Below, piece after piece: positions 25,229-33,722 of a DNA stretch of 64,000 nucleotides (its first letter is position 1; every line of letters begins with the position of its first letter). This stretch comes from Mycobacterium sp. MBM (GTDB lineage Bacteria > Actinomycetota > Actinomycetes > Mycobacteriales > Mycobacteriaceae). A program made the translations under genes and the position numbers. The notes under the pieces are model-generated. The model saw only the letters and a program-made list of their open reading frames with translations, made no database searches and was not told the DNA's origin. The DNA is taken from positions 124,001 to 188,000 of the forward strand of contig JAKJHY010000010.1 in assembly GCA_021648845.1 (NCBI GenBank), given 5' to 3'.

Positions 25229-26548
25229 ATGACGACAGAGGGACCAATGGCCAAAGCCAGTTGCCCGGCGGGCGTAGATCGCTTGGATTCACTCGACGAC
25301 GCATCATTCGTCGACCCTGCCATCCAGGAGAAGCCATTCGCGTACTATCGTACGTTGCGCCAAGACGCCCCAGTCTATTTCGAAAAAGACCTCGGAATGT
25401 ACCTGGTGTCCCGGCACGAGGATCTGACCGCCGTCATGCGCGATCCCGTGGTGTTTTCCCAAGAACTCGGCTACTACCAGCAAATGGCACACGGCCACCT
25501 CGATGAAGTGAAGGACATTCTGCGGCGCCACGGTGGCGGCTTCTTCCCTGACGTCGCGAACATTGATCCACCGCGCCACACCCGAGTTCGCCGCTTGCTG
25601 TCGCAGGCATTCAGCCGGAAGCGAATGAGGTCTCTCGAACCGCAATTCCAACAAATGGTCGATGGTCTCATCGATGGTTTTGCCGCGCGGGGCGAAGTGG
25701 ACGGATTGCATGAGCTCGCGCTACCGATGGCGATCGCATTCAGCATGCAGCAGCTGCAGGTCGATGATCTCGACATGAGCACCATCAAGAAGTGGGGCAG
25801 TGCCTATCTGTCGCAATTCAGCCTCACGAACACTCGAGACGATATGCTGCGAGCGGCGCACCAGCTGGCCGAAATGCAGAATTACCTGATAGCGCTGGTT
25901 CGTCGACGGATGGACAGTCCCGAGGACGATATGTTGTCCGACATCATCAGAGCGGAATCCCAAGAAGAGGAACCGCTGAGCTTCGAGGAACTCGTCGCGA
26001 CTGCGCGTGCACTCCTGATAAACACCCATGACTCGATGTCGACGGCGTTCACGAACATCCTGTTCCATGTCGCTACCGACCCTGGCATCGCGCCGCACTT
26101 CTACGGGGCCGCCGATGACGACGCCGGCATGGGGCGGTTCATCGAAGAACTCTTGCGCATTGATCCACCGGTGCGGGCACTGTCGCGGGTCACGACCGAA
26201 GCGGTGACACTTGGGGGAACAGAACTGCCGAAGGGTGCACATCTATTGGTGCTCTTCGCCTCTGCCAACGACGACGAGGCGGTCTTCGAATGTCCGCGCC
26301 AGTTCGATCCTAGCCGGGTCAACCTCAGGAAGAGCCTGACCTTCGGTGCGGGTGTGCATCTGTGCCTGGGGGTATCGCTTGCGCGCATGCAGTTGCTCGT
26401 TGCCGCCAGGCAGACGGCCAGACGTCTGCGCAACCTCACGCTCGCAATACCCGTCGATGAGATCCGATACATCCCCAACGCGGCGCTGCTGGCCATGGAG
26501 AGCCTTCCGCTGACCTTCACCCCGGAAACCAAAGGCGCAAATCGATGA
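25229..26548 (+). CDS. Cytochrome P450 (fourth of five), atypical I-helix
   Basis: A 439-residue P450. The heme loop TFGAGVHLCLG and K-helix EELLR are normal. The I-helix reads INTHDSMST where AG-x-(D/E)-T-T is usual, so the oxygen-activating threonine appears to be serine and the small AG pair is replaced by NT. GGAGGG at 25215-25220 supports ATG 25229; a longer frame runs back into the ligase gene. The stop overlaps the next start as ATGA, coupling it to the Baeyer-Villiger monooxygenase. Confidence 0.9.
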   Translation: MTTEGPMAKASCPAGVDRLDSLDDASFVDPAIQEKPFAYYRTLRQDAPVYFEKDLGMYLVSRHEDLTAVMRDPVVFSQELGYYQQMAHGHLDEVKDILRRHGGGFFPDVANIDPPRHTRVRRLLSQAFSRKRMRSLEPQFQQMVDGLIDGFAARGEVDGLHELALPMAIAFSMQQLQVDDLDMSTIKKWGSAYLSQFSLTNTRDDMLRAAHQLAEMQNYLIALVRRRMDSPEDDMLSDIIRAESQEEEPLSFEELVATARALLINTHDSMSTAFTNILFHVATDPGIAPHFYGAADDDAGMGRFIEELLRIDPPVRALSRVTTEAVTLGGTELPKGAHLLVLFASANDDEAVFECPRQFDPSRVNLRKSLTFGAGVHLCLGVSLARMQLLVAARQTARRLRNLTLAIPVDEIRYIPNAALLAMESLPLTFTPETKGANR

Positions 26549-28395
26549 CATGTGAACCCACGCAGGTACCCGGTCCCGACGATGTGGACATCGCGGCATT
26601 GCGCGAAAAGTACCGGCAGGAACGGGATCTGCGACTCCGCCCGGACGGTCAGGAGCAATATGCTACGGCCGCCGAAGCCACGGCCGCAGTCGACTATAGC
26701 GATCCGCACACGCCCAGGACGCCTCGCGATCCCGTGCACGAGGAGTTCGACGTTGCCGTCCTCGGTGGCGGCTGGGCCGGCATTCTGGCCGCATACCACC
26801 TGCGCGCGGCCGGCGTCGACGACGTGCGAATCATCGAGCAGGCCGGTGACTTCGGCGGAGTCTGGTACTGGAATCGCTATCCGGGTCTGTCCTGCGACAA
26901 TGACTCTTACTGCTATCTGCCGCTGCTGGAAGAGATGGAGTTCTTTCCCTCCAAGAAGTTCGCGGACGGTCTCGAGATACGTCGGTACTGCCAGGATGTC
27001 GCGACCAAGTTCGATCTCTATCGTGGTGCGCTGTTCCACACCTGTGTGAGTGCGCTGGGCTGGGAGGAGAACAGCAAGCGGTGGCACATCGAGACCGACC
27101 GCGGAGACACCCTGCGGGCACGGTTTGTCGTCATGGCACTGGGACCGATTAACACCCCCAAGGTTCCCCGGGTCCCGGGACTGGAAGACTTCGGTGGCAG
27201 GGTCTTTCACACTGCACGGTGGGACTACGAATACACCGGAGGCAGCCAGGAAGCACCGGTCCTCGATAAGCTCGTCGACAAACGAGTGGCGATCGTCGGA
27301 ACCGGTGCCTCCGCGATTCAGGCCGTACCATTTTTGGCCCGGTACGCCGAACAGCTGTACGTCCTGCAACGGACCGCGTCCACGGTCGACGAGCGGCACA
27401 ACACACCTACCGATCCGGCCTGGCTGGCATCGCTGAAGCCTGGTTGGCAGCGCGAGCGGCAGATCAACTTTCACCACGCGGCGATCGATGGCCTGACACC
27501 CGGTGAAGGCGACGGCATCTGTGACATCTGGACCGAGATCAATCGCAACCTGTCGGCGGAGTTCGAGCGGGCCGGCTGGCCCTCGTCCCCGGAGGAATTC
27601 CTCGCTCGCCGAGAGATCATGGATTATCAGGTGATGGAGCGTCTGCGCCGCCGTGTCGACGCGACTGTGACAGACAAAGACACGGCCGCGATCCTGAAAC
27701 CGTGGTATCGCCACATGTGCAAGCGACCCGCGTCAAGCGATGAGTTCTACCCCGCCTTCAACAGGCCGAACGTCACGCTTCTCGATGTGTCCCGGACACG
27801 CGGCATTGAACGGATCACGCGCCGCGGGTTCATGCACGAATCCACCGAGTACGACATTGACTGCCTGATCTTTGCCAGTGGTTTCGAGGTCACCAGTGAC
27901 CTCCGACGCAGGTGGGGAATCGGGAAGATCTGTGGTCGTGGCGGCCGGTCTCTCTACGATCAATGGGCGCACGAGTTCCGCACGCTGCACGGGGTAATGA
28001 CACACAGTTTCCCAAACCAGTTCTACGTCGGCTTCTTCCAGGGTGGCTTCAACGCGTCGACGACCGAAACATTCAACAACCAGGGGCGTCACATCGCGTG
28101 GATCATCAGCCAGGCAATACAGCGCGGTGCGAGCGCCGTTGAGCCGAGCCTGGAAGCCCAAGACGCGTATGTGGCCCATGTCCGCGACGTGGCTGTGGAC
28201 ACCTCGGCATTCATCCGAGAGTGCACGCCGGGATATTTCAACAACGACGGACAGGAAATCGCCGACGAGTCAGGCGAACTGCGTCCGAGGACCTACACGG
28301 GCGAGACGTACGGTCTGGGGTACTACGCGTTCGAGAAGTTGCTCGAAGACTGGCGCTCAGATGACAGCTTGCCGGGGCTGGTGATAGAGAGCTGA
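26545..28395 (+). CDS. Baeyer-Villiger monooxygenase (type I flavoprotein)
   Basis: A 616-residue FAD/NADPH monooxygenase. It has the FAD motif GGGWAG, GGVWYWNRYPG with the following SCDNDS, the fingerprint FGGRVFHTARWD near residues 216-227, and the NADPH motif GTGASA. The N-terminal extension of about 60 residues before the FAD fold is like the longer PAMO/CPDMO-type enzymes. It should insert oxygen next to a ketone to give an ester or lactone, a ring-opening step for cyclic ketones. It ends the + strand operon starting at 20118 and is followed by a strong terminator hairpin. Confidence 0.92.
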   Translation: MTCEPTQVPGPDDVDIAALREKYRQERDLRLRPDGQEQYATAAEATAAVDYSDPHTPRTPRDPVHEEFDVAVLGGGWAGILAAYHLRAAGVDDVRIIEQAGDFGGVWYWNRYPGLSCDNDSYCYLPLLEEMEFFPSKKFADGLEIRRYCQDVATKFDLYRGALFHTCVSALGWEENSKRWHIETDRGDTLRARFVVMALGPINTPKVPRVPGLEDFGGRVFHTARWDYEYTGGSQEAPVLDKLVDKRVAIVGTGASAIQAVPFLARYAEQLYVLQRTASTVDERHNTPTDPAWLASLKPGWQRERQINFHHAAIDGLTPGEGDGICDIWTEINRNLSAEFERAGWPSSPEEFLARREIMDYQVMERLRRRVDATVTDKDTAAILKPWYRHMCKRPASSDEFYPAFNRPNVTLLDVSRTRGIERITRRGFMHESTEYDIDCLIFASGFEVTSDLRRRWGIGKICGRGGRSLYDQWAHEFRTLHGVMTHSFPNQFYVGFFQGGFNASTTETFNNQGRHIAWIISQAIQRGASAVEPSLEAQDAYVAHVRDVAVDTSAFIRECTPGYFNNDGQEIADESGELRPRTYTGETYGLGYYAFEKLLEDWRSDDSLPGLVIES

Positions 28396-28438
28396 CGGGT
28401 GATCGCGCTGCGCGCCAGTGGAAACCGACGTGCAGGCG

Positions 28439-28473
28439 AGCAAAAGCCCGGGTGATTCACCCGGGCTTTTGCT
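28439..28473. terminator. Bidirectional terminator hairpin
   Basis: A perfect inverted repeat with 17-base arms AGCAAAAGCCCGGGTGA and TCACCCGGGCTTTTGCT, separated by one base. The arms end in A and T runs, so a U-rich tract follows the stem in both directions. It lies between the convergent Baeyer-Villiger monooxygenase and SDR genes. Confidence 0.9.
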
Positions 28474-28495
28474 GACCCCTCGTTGGCCTCTTGCC

Positions 28496-29374
28496 CTATC
28501 CGCCGGGGCCATTGGGCCACCTCAGCAACGAACCTGCGTCCACCCGGATCTGCTGCCCGGTGATATACCTGCTGTCGTCGCTGGCGAGGAACACCCCCAG
28601 ATTGGCCATGTCCTCGGGCTCGATGTAGGGGATCGGCATCGCCTGGAAGAGACTGAACAGCGGTTCGGCATCCTCGCGCGTGGGGGTCTTGCCCTCCATC
28701 TTGAGGTCGGGCCGGAACACACCGTACATGCCCTCATTCTGCAACAGGTGCGTGTTGCAGTTGGTCGGGTGGATCGCGTTGACACGGATCATCCGCGATG
28801 CCAGGTGCAGGCTCATCTCCTCCACATACTCGATCACGACGCGCTTGCTCCAGCCGTAGCCGGCGCCGCCGGGACCCATGTCGGGACTCGTGGTCGTTCC
28901 CCGGATCATCCCCGCGGTGGACCCTGTGACGATGATCGAGGCGCCGTCGGGCAGATGTGGGATCGCCACTGCGACCGTGTTCATCACCCCCAGTAGATCC
29001 ACGTCAGACGCGTCGACGAATCCCATCGGATCCGGGTTGCCCATCGCCATCGGGAGAATGCCGGCGTTGGCCACGACGATGTCGATCTTTCCCAGGTCGG
29101 CCAGACCCGCTTCGACGACTTCCCGAAGTTCGTGCCGCTCGCGCACATCAGCCACGCGGGCAACGACTCGACGACCGGTTTCCTTGACCGATCGTTCGGT
29201 TTCGGCCAGATCGTCGGGTGTGGCAAGCGGGTAGGGGTTCGACGGAATGTCCCGACAGATATCGACCGCGATGATGTCGGCACCCTCCCTGGCCATCGCG
29301 ATTGCGTGCGCACGGCCCTGTCCGCGCGCTGCGCCGGTAATGAAAGCGACTTTGCCCTCTAGCCGACCAGACAT
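28496..29374 (-). CDS. Mycofactocin-type short-chain dehydrogenase
   Basis: A 292-residue SDR with TGAARGQGRAHA, NAGILP and YGWSK. The long insertion containing NPYPLATPDDLAET between the first strands matches the mycofactocin-coupled SDR subfamily, which includes carveol dehydrogenase-like enzymes holding NAD tightly and passing electrons to mycofactocin. GGAGG followed by TTGG supports ATG 29374. It converges with the monooxygenase operon; upstream is the repeat AAACATTTGTTC. It probably oxidises a cyclic secondary alcohol to a ketone, the substrate of the neighbouring Baeyer-Villiger enzyme. Confidence 0.85.
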   Translation of the reverse strand: MSGRLEGKVAFITGAARGQGRAHAIAMAREGADIIAVDICRDIPSNPYPLATPDDLAETERSVKETGRRVVARVADVRERHELREVVEAGLADLGKIDIVVANAGILPMAMGNPDPMGFVDASDVDLLGVMNTVAVAIPHLPDGASIIVTGSTAGMIRGTTTSPDMGPGGAGYGWSKRVVIEYVEEMSLHLASRMIRVNAIHPTNCNTHLLQNEGMYGVFRPDLKMEGKTPTREDAEPLFSLFQAMPIPYIEPEDMANLGVFLASDDSRYITGQQIRVDAGSLLRWPNGPGG

Positions 29375-29410
29375 CCAACCTCCTGACACCACCGGCTGCA
29401 CCGGAGTCCC

Positions 29411-29422
29411 AAACATTTGTTC
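29411..29422. promoter_or_regulatory. Inverted repeat AAACATTTGTTC, candidate operator
   Basis: AACA-TT-TGTT is a perfect inverted repeat, matching AAACATCTGTTT in the promoter at 1294. It is 37 bases upstream of the mycofactocin-type SDR start. Shared sites suggest that the far-left operon and this gene answer to one regulator. Confidence 0.5.
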
Positions 29423-29566
29423 CGAACCATATAGGGCGAGGCGGCCAGGAGGCAAGCCCCGGCAGGCGGAACTACTGGTTTCACTAATCACCGCCGCTGC
29501 GGACTGAGTCCAACCTGTGCGGGTAGCGATGAATTGCCGGCCGGTCACAGAAGGTCGTTGCGTGAT

Positions 29567-29595
29567 CTGTACAGCCACCCGGTTCGGTTGTACAG
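29567..29595. repeat. Two CTGTACAG-type palindromes 21 bases apart
   Basis: CTGTACAG (29567-29574) and TTGTACAG (29588-29595) start 21 bases apart, two helical turns, so both face the same side of the DNA. They lie about 180 bases before the thioesterase-like gene. Operator function is inference. Confidence 0.4.
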
Positions 29596-29773
29596 TCCCC
29601 AGAACGTACCTGCGCAGTGGCGCAGTGCGGCGCTGTGCACGGCGTTCGGCAGGGAGCGGATTACGACTCAGTCTGCCAAGAAGACAAGCATTACAACCGG
29701 ATTCGTCGAGATTGCGAGGGATCCGGCGTACCCCTTACTCGCTGCGATGTGATCGTCAAGAAGGATCTGTTAA

Positions 29774-30640
29774 ATGCCTGATCAGGTGCGCGACATCCGA
29801 GAGCTGCGCGGCGATGCCGATGCCTACCGTGACGAACTCTATCGCCGGTGGACGGGACTTTTGAGCTATCGCTACATCGGCCGCAACCATTCCGCGATGA
29901 ACACCGGAGACGTGGACAACACCGTGACGATTCGGCGCGACATGCGCAACGACGCCGGTGGGATCATGGTGGCGCCCTTGGCTATATCGTCGCCTGAAGG
30001 GTGCCAGACGGATCTTGTCGCCGTGCCCAATCCCGTCATTGCGTCGGTGCAGGTCATCGATCCCGGGTTTGATGTCACGCGCATCGAGATCGTCGGGTCG
30101 GGCAATATTCATCAAGGCCGGACCATGGGCTACGGCCGGTGCATGATCGTCGATGCGGACCAACCGGACAGGGTGCTTGCTTTCAACGAGGGGCAGGGTG
30201 CTGTCATTGGCCTGCCGCCCGAAGGATTGGGCAGAATGGATGTCGCGGGCACCGAGCTGGTGATTCAGGATTCGGAATCTTTGCCTCCACTGTGGGAGGC
30301 TTTCGGTGCTTCGCGGCGTGCCGACGGGCACTGGATACTTCCACCGTTGAGCAGCGAGCTCGCATCGCCGGACGCGGCCCTGCACATCGGGCCCCAGCAC
30401 ATCGTCTTGGAAACGGCGGCAATTGATCTCGCGGCAGCCGCTGTGGGCACCCGAAAGCTTCAGATTGTGAGCTGGCATGTGATGTTCATGGCGCGAGGCA
30501 AGATCGGTCCGTTTCGGGTGGAGGGTACGGCGCACCCCGGCCACAGAGGTCGGGTTGGCGTGCGAATGCTCCTGCACGACGAAGGCAACGACGACAAACT
30601 CGTCACGACCGCGGCCGCGGTCTTCGACACCCTCGGCTGA
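29774..30640 (+). CDS. Hotdog-fold (PaaI-like) thioesterase-type protein
   Basis: A 288-residue protein. The C-terminal part, with RKLQIVSWHVMFMARGKIGPFRVEG and an alternating basic strand after it, looks like a PaaI/acyl-CoA thioesterase hotdog domain; the N-terminal half may be a second, diverged one. Catalytic residues cannot be named with confidence. AAGGA at 29761-29765 supports ATG 29774. It lies before a CoA transferase gene and may release a CoA ester or act as a binding protein. Confidence 0.6.
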   Translation: MPDQVRDIRELRGDADAYRDELYRRWTGLLSYRYIGRNHSAMNTGDVDNTVTIRRDMRNDAGGIMVAPLAISSPEGCQTDLVAVPNPVIASVQVIDPGFDVTRIEIVGSGNIHQGRTMGYGRCMIVDADQPDRVLAFNEGQGAVIGLPPEGLGRMDVAGTELVIQDSESLPPLWEAFGASRRADGHWILPPLSSELASPDAALHIGPQHIVLETAAIDLAAAAVGTRKLQIVSWHVMFMARGKIGPFRVEGTAHPGHRGRVGVRMLLHDEGNDDKLVTTAAAVFDTLG

Positions 30641-30777
30641 GCCGCGGCCGATTGTGACAGCCCAATATCAAGAGGCGGTGACGATGCCGGCTGGGACGAA
30701 ATTACTGCAGCTTTGCTTCTCGGCGCGGCCCGCAACGACATCCGCACAGAGTGCATCAAGTGAGGACAGGTGAATCG

Positions 30778-31995
30778 ATGAGTGACAAACCTTTGGCCGG
30801 CGTTCGCGTACTCGAGGCGGCTGCATGGACTTTCGTGCCTGCTGCAGGTGCAGTGTTGGCCGAGTGGGGGGCCGAAGTCATCAAAATTGAACCCCGTGAC
30901 GGGGGTGACCCGCAGCGCGGTTTGGTCACGATGGGTTTGATACCGGGCGGCGCCGACGGTGTGAACTACATGATCGAGGTACCCAACCGGGGAAAGAAGT
31001 CGATCGGTGTCGACATGACCAACCCTGGTGGACAGGAGGTCGTGCACGAAATCGCACGAACGTGCGACGTCTTCCTCACCAGCTATCTCCCGCACCGGCG
31101 CAAGCGATTCCGCATCGATGTCGACGACATCAGGGCAGTCAATCCCGACATCATCTATGTTCGCGGATCGGGCTACGGCCCGCAGGGCCCCGATGCCGAC
31201 AAGGCGGGCTATGACGGAGTGTCCTTCTGGTCGCGCGGTGGAATCTGTGATGCCTTCACCCGGGATCTGCCAGATCCCGTCATGCAGACGCCCGCGTTCG
31301 GCGACCTGCTCGGTGGACTCACGATTGCCGGCGGCATTGCGGCGGCGTTGTACAACAGGAAAGAGTCGGGCCAGGCGTCGATCGTCGATGTGTCGCTGCT
31401 CGGATTGGCCGCGTGGGCGATGAGTCCCGGTGTGACCGCGTCGATGCTCTACGGGGGCGACCCGATGCCCAACTTCACTCACCGTGAAATGCCAAATCCT
31501 CTGGCAAGCACGTACAGGACCAGAGACGATCGGTTCATCACGCTGATGATGTTGCAGGGCGACAAGTTCTACCCCGAGTTCATGACCGTGATCGGGCGGT
31601 CGGACCTGGTGAGTGACCCCCGTTTCGCTGCGGGCCGTGCGCGATTTGAGAACCGCGGCGAGCTCATCGACATCCTCGACGAGGAGTTCGCCGCCCGCTC
31701 AGCCGACGAGTGGCGCGAGATCCTGGCACCGCTGTCGGGGGCGTGGAGTGTCATGCAGAAGCCGAGTGAGCTGCGGTATGACCCCGCCGTGGTGGCCAAC
31801 GGCTATATCCCCGAAGTGAAGGCGATGAACGGCGCGCCCTTCGTTGTACCCACCAACCCCGTCCAGTTCGACGAGGCGCACGCCGTCCCGACCGGCGCTC
31901 CCGAACACGGCCAGCACACCGAGGAGGTGTTGCTCGAAGCCGGTGTGTCATGGGAGAAGATCGAGCAGTACAAGGAGCAAGGGGCCGTGCTCTGA
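30778..31995 (+). CDS. Class III CoA transferase (CaiB/BaiF family)
   Basis: A 405-residue family III CoA transferase. It begins with PLAGVRVLEAA and has EWGAEVIKIEP and the catalytic Asp176 in TPAFGDLLGG, matching the formyl-CoA transferase aspartate. It moves CoA between carboxylic acids and may activate the pathway acid without ATP. The start ATG 30778 follows GAGGACAGG; an earlier in-frame ATG exists at 30751. It is 137 bases after the thioesterase-like gene and converges with a TetR gene. Confidence 0.9.
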   Translation: MSDKPLAGVRVLEAAAWTFVPAAGAVLAEWGAEVIKIEPRDGGDPQRGLVTMGLIPGGADGVNYMIEVPNRGKKSIGVDMTNPGGQEVVHEIARTCDVFLTSYLPHRRKRFRIDVDDIRAVNPDIIYVRGSGYGPQGPDADKAGYDGVSFWSRGGICDAFTRDLPDPVMQTPAFGDLLGGLTIAGGIAAALYNRKESGQASIVDVSLLGLAAWAMSPGVTASMLYGGDPMPNFTHREMPNPLASTYRTRDDRFITLMMLQGDKFYPEFMTVIGRSDLVSDPRFAAGRARFENRGELIDILDEEFAARSADEWREILAPLSGAWSVMQKPSELRYDPAVVANGYIPEVKAMNGAPFVVPTNPVQFDEAHAVPTGAPEHGQHTEEVLLEAGVSWEKIEQYKEQGAVL

Positions 31996-32096
31996 GATCC
32001 GCTTGATCGGAGAAACCAGAAGCGATGTGCGTAGAGCCCACTTGGATGGGATACCGGGACGATCACCGGGACAAGTATTTGGTCGCCAAGCGTCGG

Positions 32097-32735
32097 TCAA
32101 GGGCGGTGCAGGAAGCCATGAAGGATGGCCTGCACGAGTTCATCGACGATGGCCTCGCGAGATGGCGCATCGGACCCGTAGAAAGTCGAACGCAGTGCGA
32201 CCATTCCCACGATCATCGCGACTGTCGAGTGGGCGGGCAGGCCGGGATGATTTGGCCGAATCCCGCGGATGCGCATACCTTCCGTACTGATCCTCGCGAG
32301 GAGAGTCACAGTTCGTCGGATGTCGGCGATGCCCGCGCTCTCGATCTCGTCCTCGCTGAGTCCGTCTGCTGCCACGAGGGTGAGGAGCAGGCCCCGGTGC
32401 TGGACCAACACGTCATAGAGCTCACCCACGAATTGCGTGGCGAGCTGTTCCTCGTCGGTCTCCTCGGGAATGACGGTCTGCCACGTCTTGCCGAACTCGT
32501 CGACGACATCGGTGAAGGGTAATACCAGTGCCTCGCGGAACAGTCCCGCCTTGGACCCGAAATGACGAAACACCAGATACTCGCTGACCCCGGCGGCCTC
32601 GGCGACCTCGCGGGTGGTGGTGCGGCGATAGTCCTGGCGGGAGAACAATTCGCGTGCGGCCTCAAGGAGTAGCAGGCGAGCCGTCCCGCGGGGGCGCCGG
32701 GAGGGAGACCCCTTCGAAGGCACACGCTGCGGCAC
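32097..32735 (-). CDS. TetR-family transcriptional regulator
   Basis: A 212-residue regulator. The HTH is TTREVAEAAGVSEYLVFRHF, followed by GSKAGLF. The GTG at 32735 is used; a second GTG is 12 bases inside. It is divergent from the operon starting at 32816, and the perfect repeat AATAGTGTCCACTATT (32775-32790) lies between them. The same AATAG-N6-CTATT pattern recurs before the amidohydrolase gene at 35095, so this protein probably represses both units and itself. Confidence 0.88.
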   Translation of the reverse strand: MPQRVPSKGSPSRRPRGTARLLLLEAARELFSRQDYRRTTTREVAEAAGVSEYLVFRHFGSKAGLFREALVLPFTDVVDEFGKTWQTVIPEETDEEQLATQFVGELYDVLVQHRGLLLTLVAADGLSEDEIESAGIADIRRTVTLLARISTEGMRIRGIRPNHPGLPAHSTVAMIVGMVALRSTFYGSDAPSREAIVDELVQAILHGFLHRP

Positions 32736-32774
32736 AGAAATTCACAATAGTCGTATCTTGACCCCGCCCGCTTT

Positions 32775-32790
32775 AATAGTGTCCACTATT
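32775..32790. promoter_or_regulatory. Inverted repeat AATAGTGTCCACTATT, candidate TetR operator
   Basis: Perfect seven-base arms with a two-base centre, 25 bases before the small membrane protein start and 40 before the TetR start. A partial copy (AATAG-N6-CTTGA) lies at 32746-32761. The pattern AATAG-N6-CTATT recurs at 34976. Confidence 0.65.
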
Positions 32791-32815
32791 CAAGAGTTCG
32801 CAGGAGGGAAGCTTT

Positions 32816-32929
32816 GTGGGTCAACTCATCATGCTGGGGACGCTATTCGGGCTGATCATCGTGATCTTTGCCCTCGTTCTTCGGTTCGATCCCGAGGCGC
32901 GGGGCAACGCGCAGGAGCGTGATCGATAG
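32816..32929 (+). CDS. 37-residue single-span membrane protein
   Basis: A short gene starting with GTG 32816 after CAGGAGGG (AGGAGGG at 32802-32808). The product has one hydrophobic span at about residues 4-22 (LIMLGTLFGLIIVIFALVL) and a charged tail (DPEARGNAQERDR). The stop TAG shares one base with the GTG start of the following AveC-like gene, a strong sign of translational coupling. It may be a small partner or assembly factor of that membrane protein. No family is recognised. Confidence 0.7.
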   Translation: MGQLIMLGTLFGLIIVIFALVLRFDPEARGNAQERDR

Positions 32930-33714
32930 TGGCCGGTGAACTGACGCCGCTGCTGGCGGTGGCCAACGCGTTCGGTTGGCTCAGCGGGATCGGCTTCACA
33001 CTCGCGGGCGTCTACTTGAGCATCCGTGGCCGTCGCCTCCACCCACTGCTACTGCTGTGTATCTGCGCCATCTCGTTCTCGTGGATCGAGGCGCCGTACG
33101 ACTGGTCGATGTACGCGCAGTTTCCGCCGGCGCTGCCGCGGATGCCCTCGTGGTGGCCGCTCAACATGACCTGGGGCGGACTGCCCTCGGCGGTACCGTT
33201 GGGCTACATCGGTTACTTCTGCATACCCGCCGTGACCGGTGCGTGGATCGGTCGCCGATTGATCGAGCGGTTCAACTGGCGCCCGCCGATCACGCTGCTG
33301 CTGGTGGGATTGGCCGTCGGGTTTTCGTGGGCGCTGGTGTTCAACGGTGGCCTGGGCGCGCAACTCGGCGTCTTCTACTACGCCTATGTGATACCGGGTC
33401 TCGCGATCTTCGAGGGCACGATTCATCAGTATCCGATCTATGACGCCATCGCGATGGCCATCCAAATGATGGTCTTCACCTACCTTCTGGGGCGCACCGA
33501 CGACGAAGGCCGAAACGTCATCGAGATGTGGTCGGACAGGGTGTCCAAGACACGGGTGCAGTCGGCGATCGTCTCGGTCGTCTCCGTCATCGTCATCGGG
33601 AATGTGCTTTATGCGTCGGTTTTCGCGCCGCATCTGATCACCAAGCAGATGGGGTATGTGACGGCCGGCCCGGACGTGCAGCTCTTCCCGGGCGTTCCGA
33701 ACCAACCCAGATAG
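32929..33714 (+). CDS. AveC-like polytopic membrane protein (second copy)
   Basis: A 261-residue protein with about seven hydrophobic segments and loops rich in Trp, Tyr and Pro (WIEAPYDWSMYAQF, WWPLNMTWGG). The WIEAPYDW segment is in the place of WQDPIMNWAPY in the 380-residue AveC-like protein at 3392, and both have an internal GL(A/Y)IFEG- or GTPFQ-like loop followed by a helix. It is shorter, lacking the long N-terminal extension. It is fused by one-base overlap to the 37-residue gene upstream and sits nine bases before a P450 gene. AveC family proteins take part in cyclisation of a polyketide in Streptomyces; here a transport, binding or modifying role next to a P450 is inference. Confidence 0.65.
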   Translation: MAGELTPLLAVANAFGWLSGIGFTLAGVYLSIRGRRLHPLLLLCICAISFSWIEAPYDWSMYAQFPPALPRMPSWWPLNMTWGGLPSAVPLGYIGYFCIPAVTGAWIGRRLIERFNWRPPITLLLVGLAVGFSWALVFNGGLGAQLGVFYYAYVIPGLAIFEGTIHQYPIYDAIAMAIQMMVFTYLLGRTDDEGRNVIEMWSDRVSKTRVQSAIVSVVSVIVIGNVLYASVFAPHLITKQMGYVTAGPDVQLFPGVPNQPR

Positions 33715-33722
33715 CGAGTGTC

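Larger units (their letters stand above)
29375..29773. promoter_or_regulatory. Divergent intergenic region, 399 bases
   Basis: No convincing gene is seen. It holds the inverted repeat at 29411-29422 near the SDR gene and two CTGTACAG-like palindromes at 29567-29595 (listed separately). Promoters for the divergent SDR and thioesterase genes must lie here, but no clear pair of hexamers can be named. Confidence 0.6.

Noticed and set aside
26101..27714. 537-codon minus-strand open frame
   Set aside because: Antisense to a P450 and the Baeyer-Villiger monooxygenase, with no domain signal.
30655..30773. Possible 39-codon + strand gene before the CoA transferase
   Set aside because: Translation is irregular, no Shine-Dalgarno and no hydrophobic or domain feature; not convincing.
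32025..32522. Open + strand frame of 165 codons beginning just after the CoA transferase gene
   Set aside because: Most of it runs antisense to the well-supported TetR gene and has no recognisable domain; only the first 24 codons lie outside it.
32746..32761. AATAG-N6-CTTGA as a full extra operator
   Set aside because: Only one half matches the repeats at 32775 and 34976; mentioned as a partial copy only.
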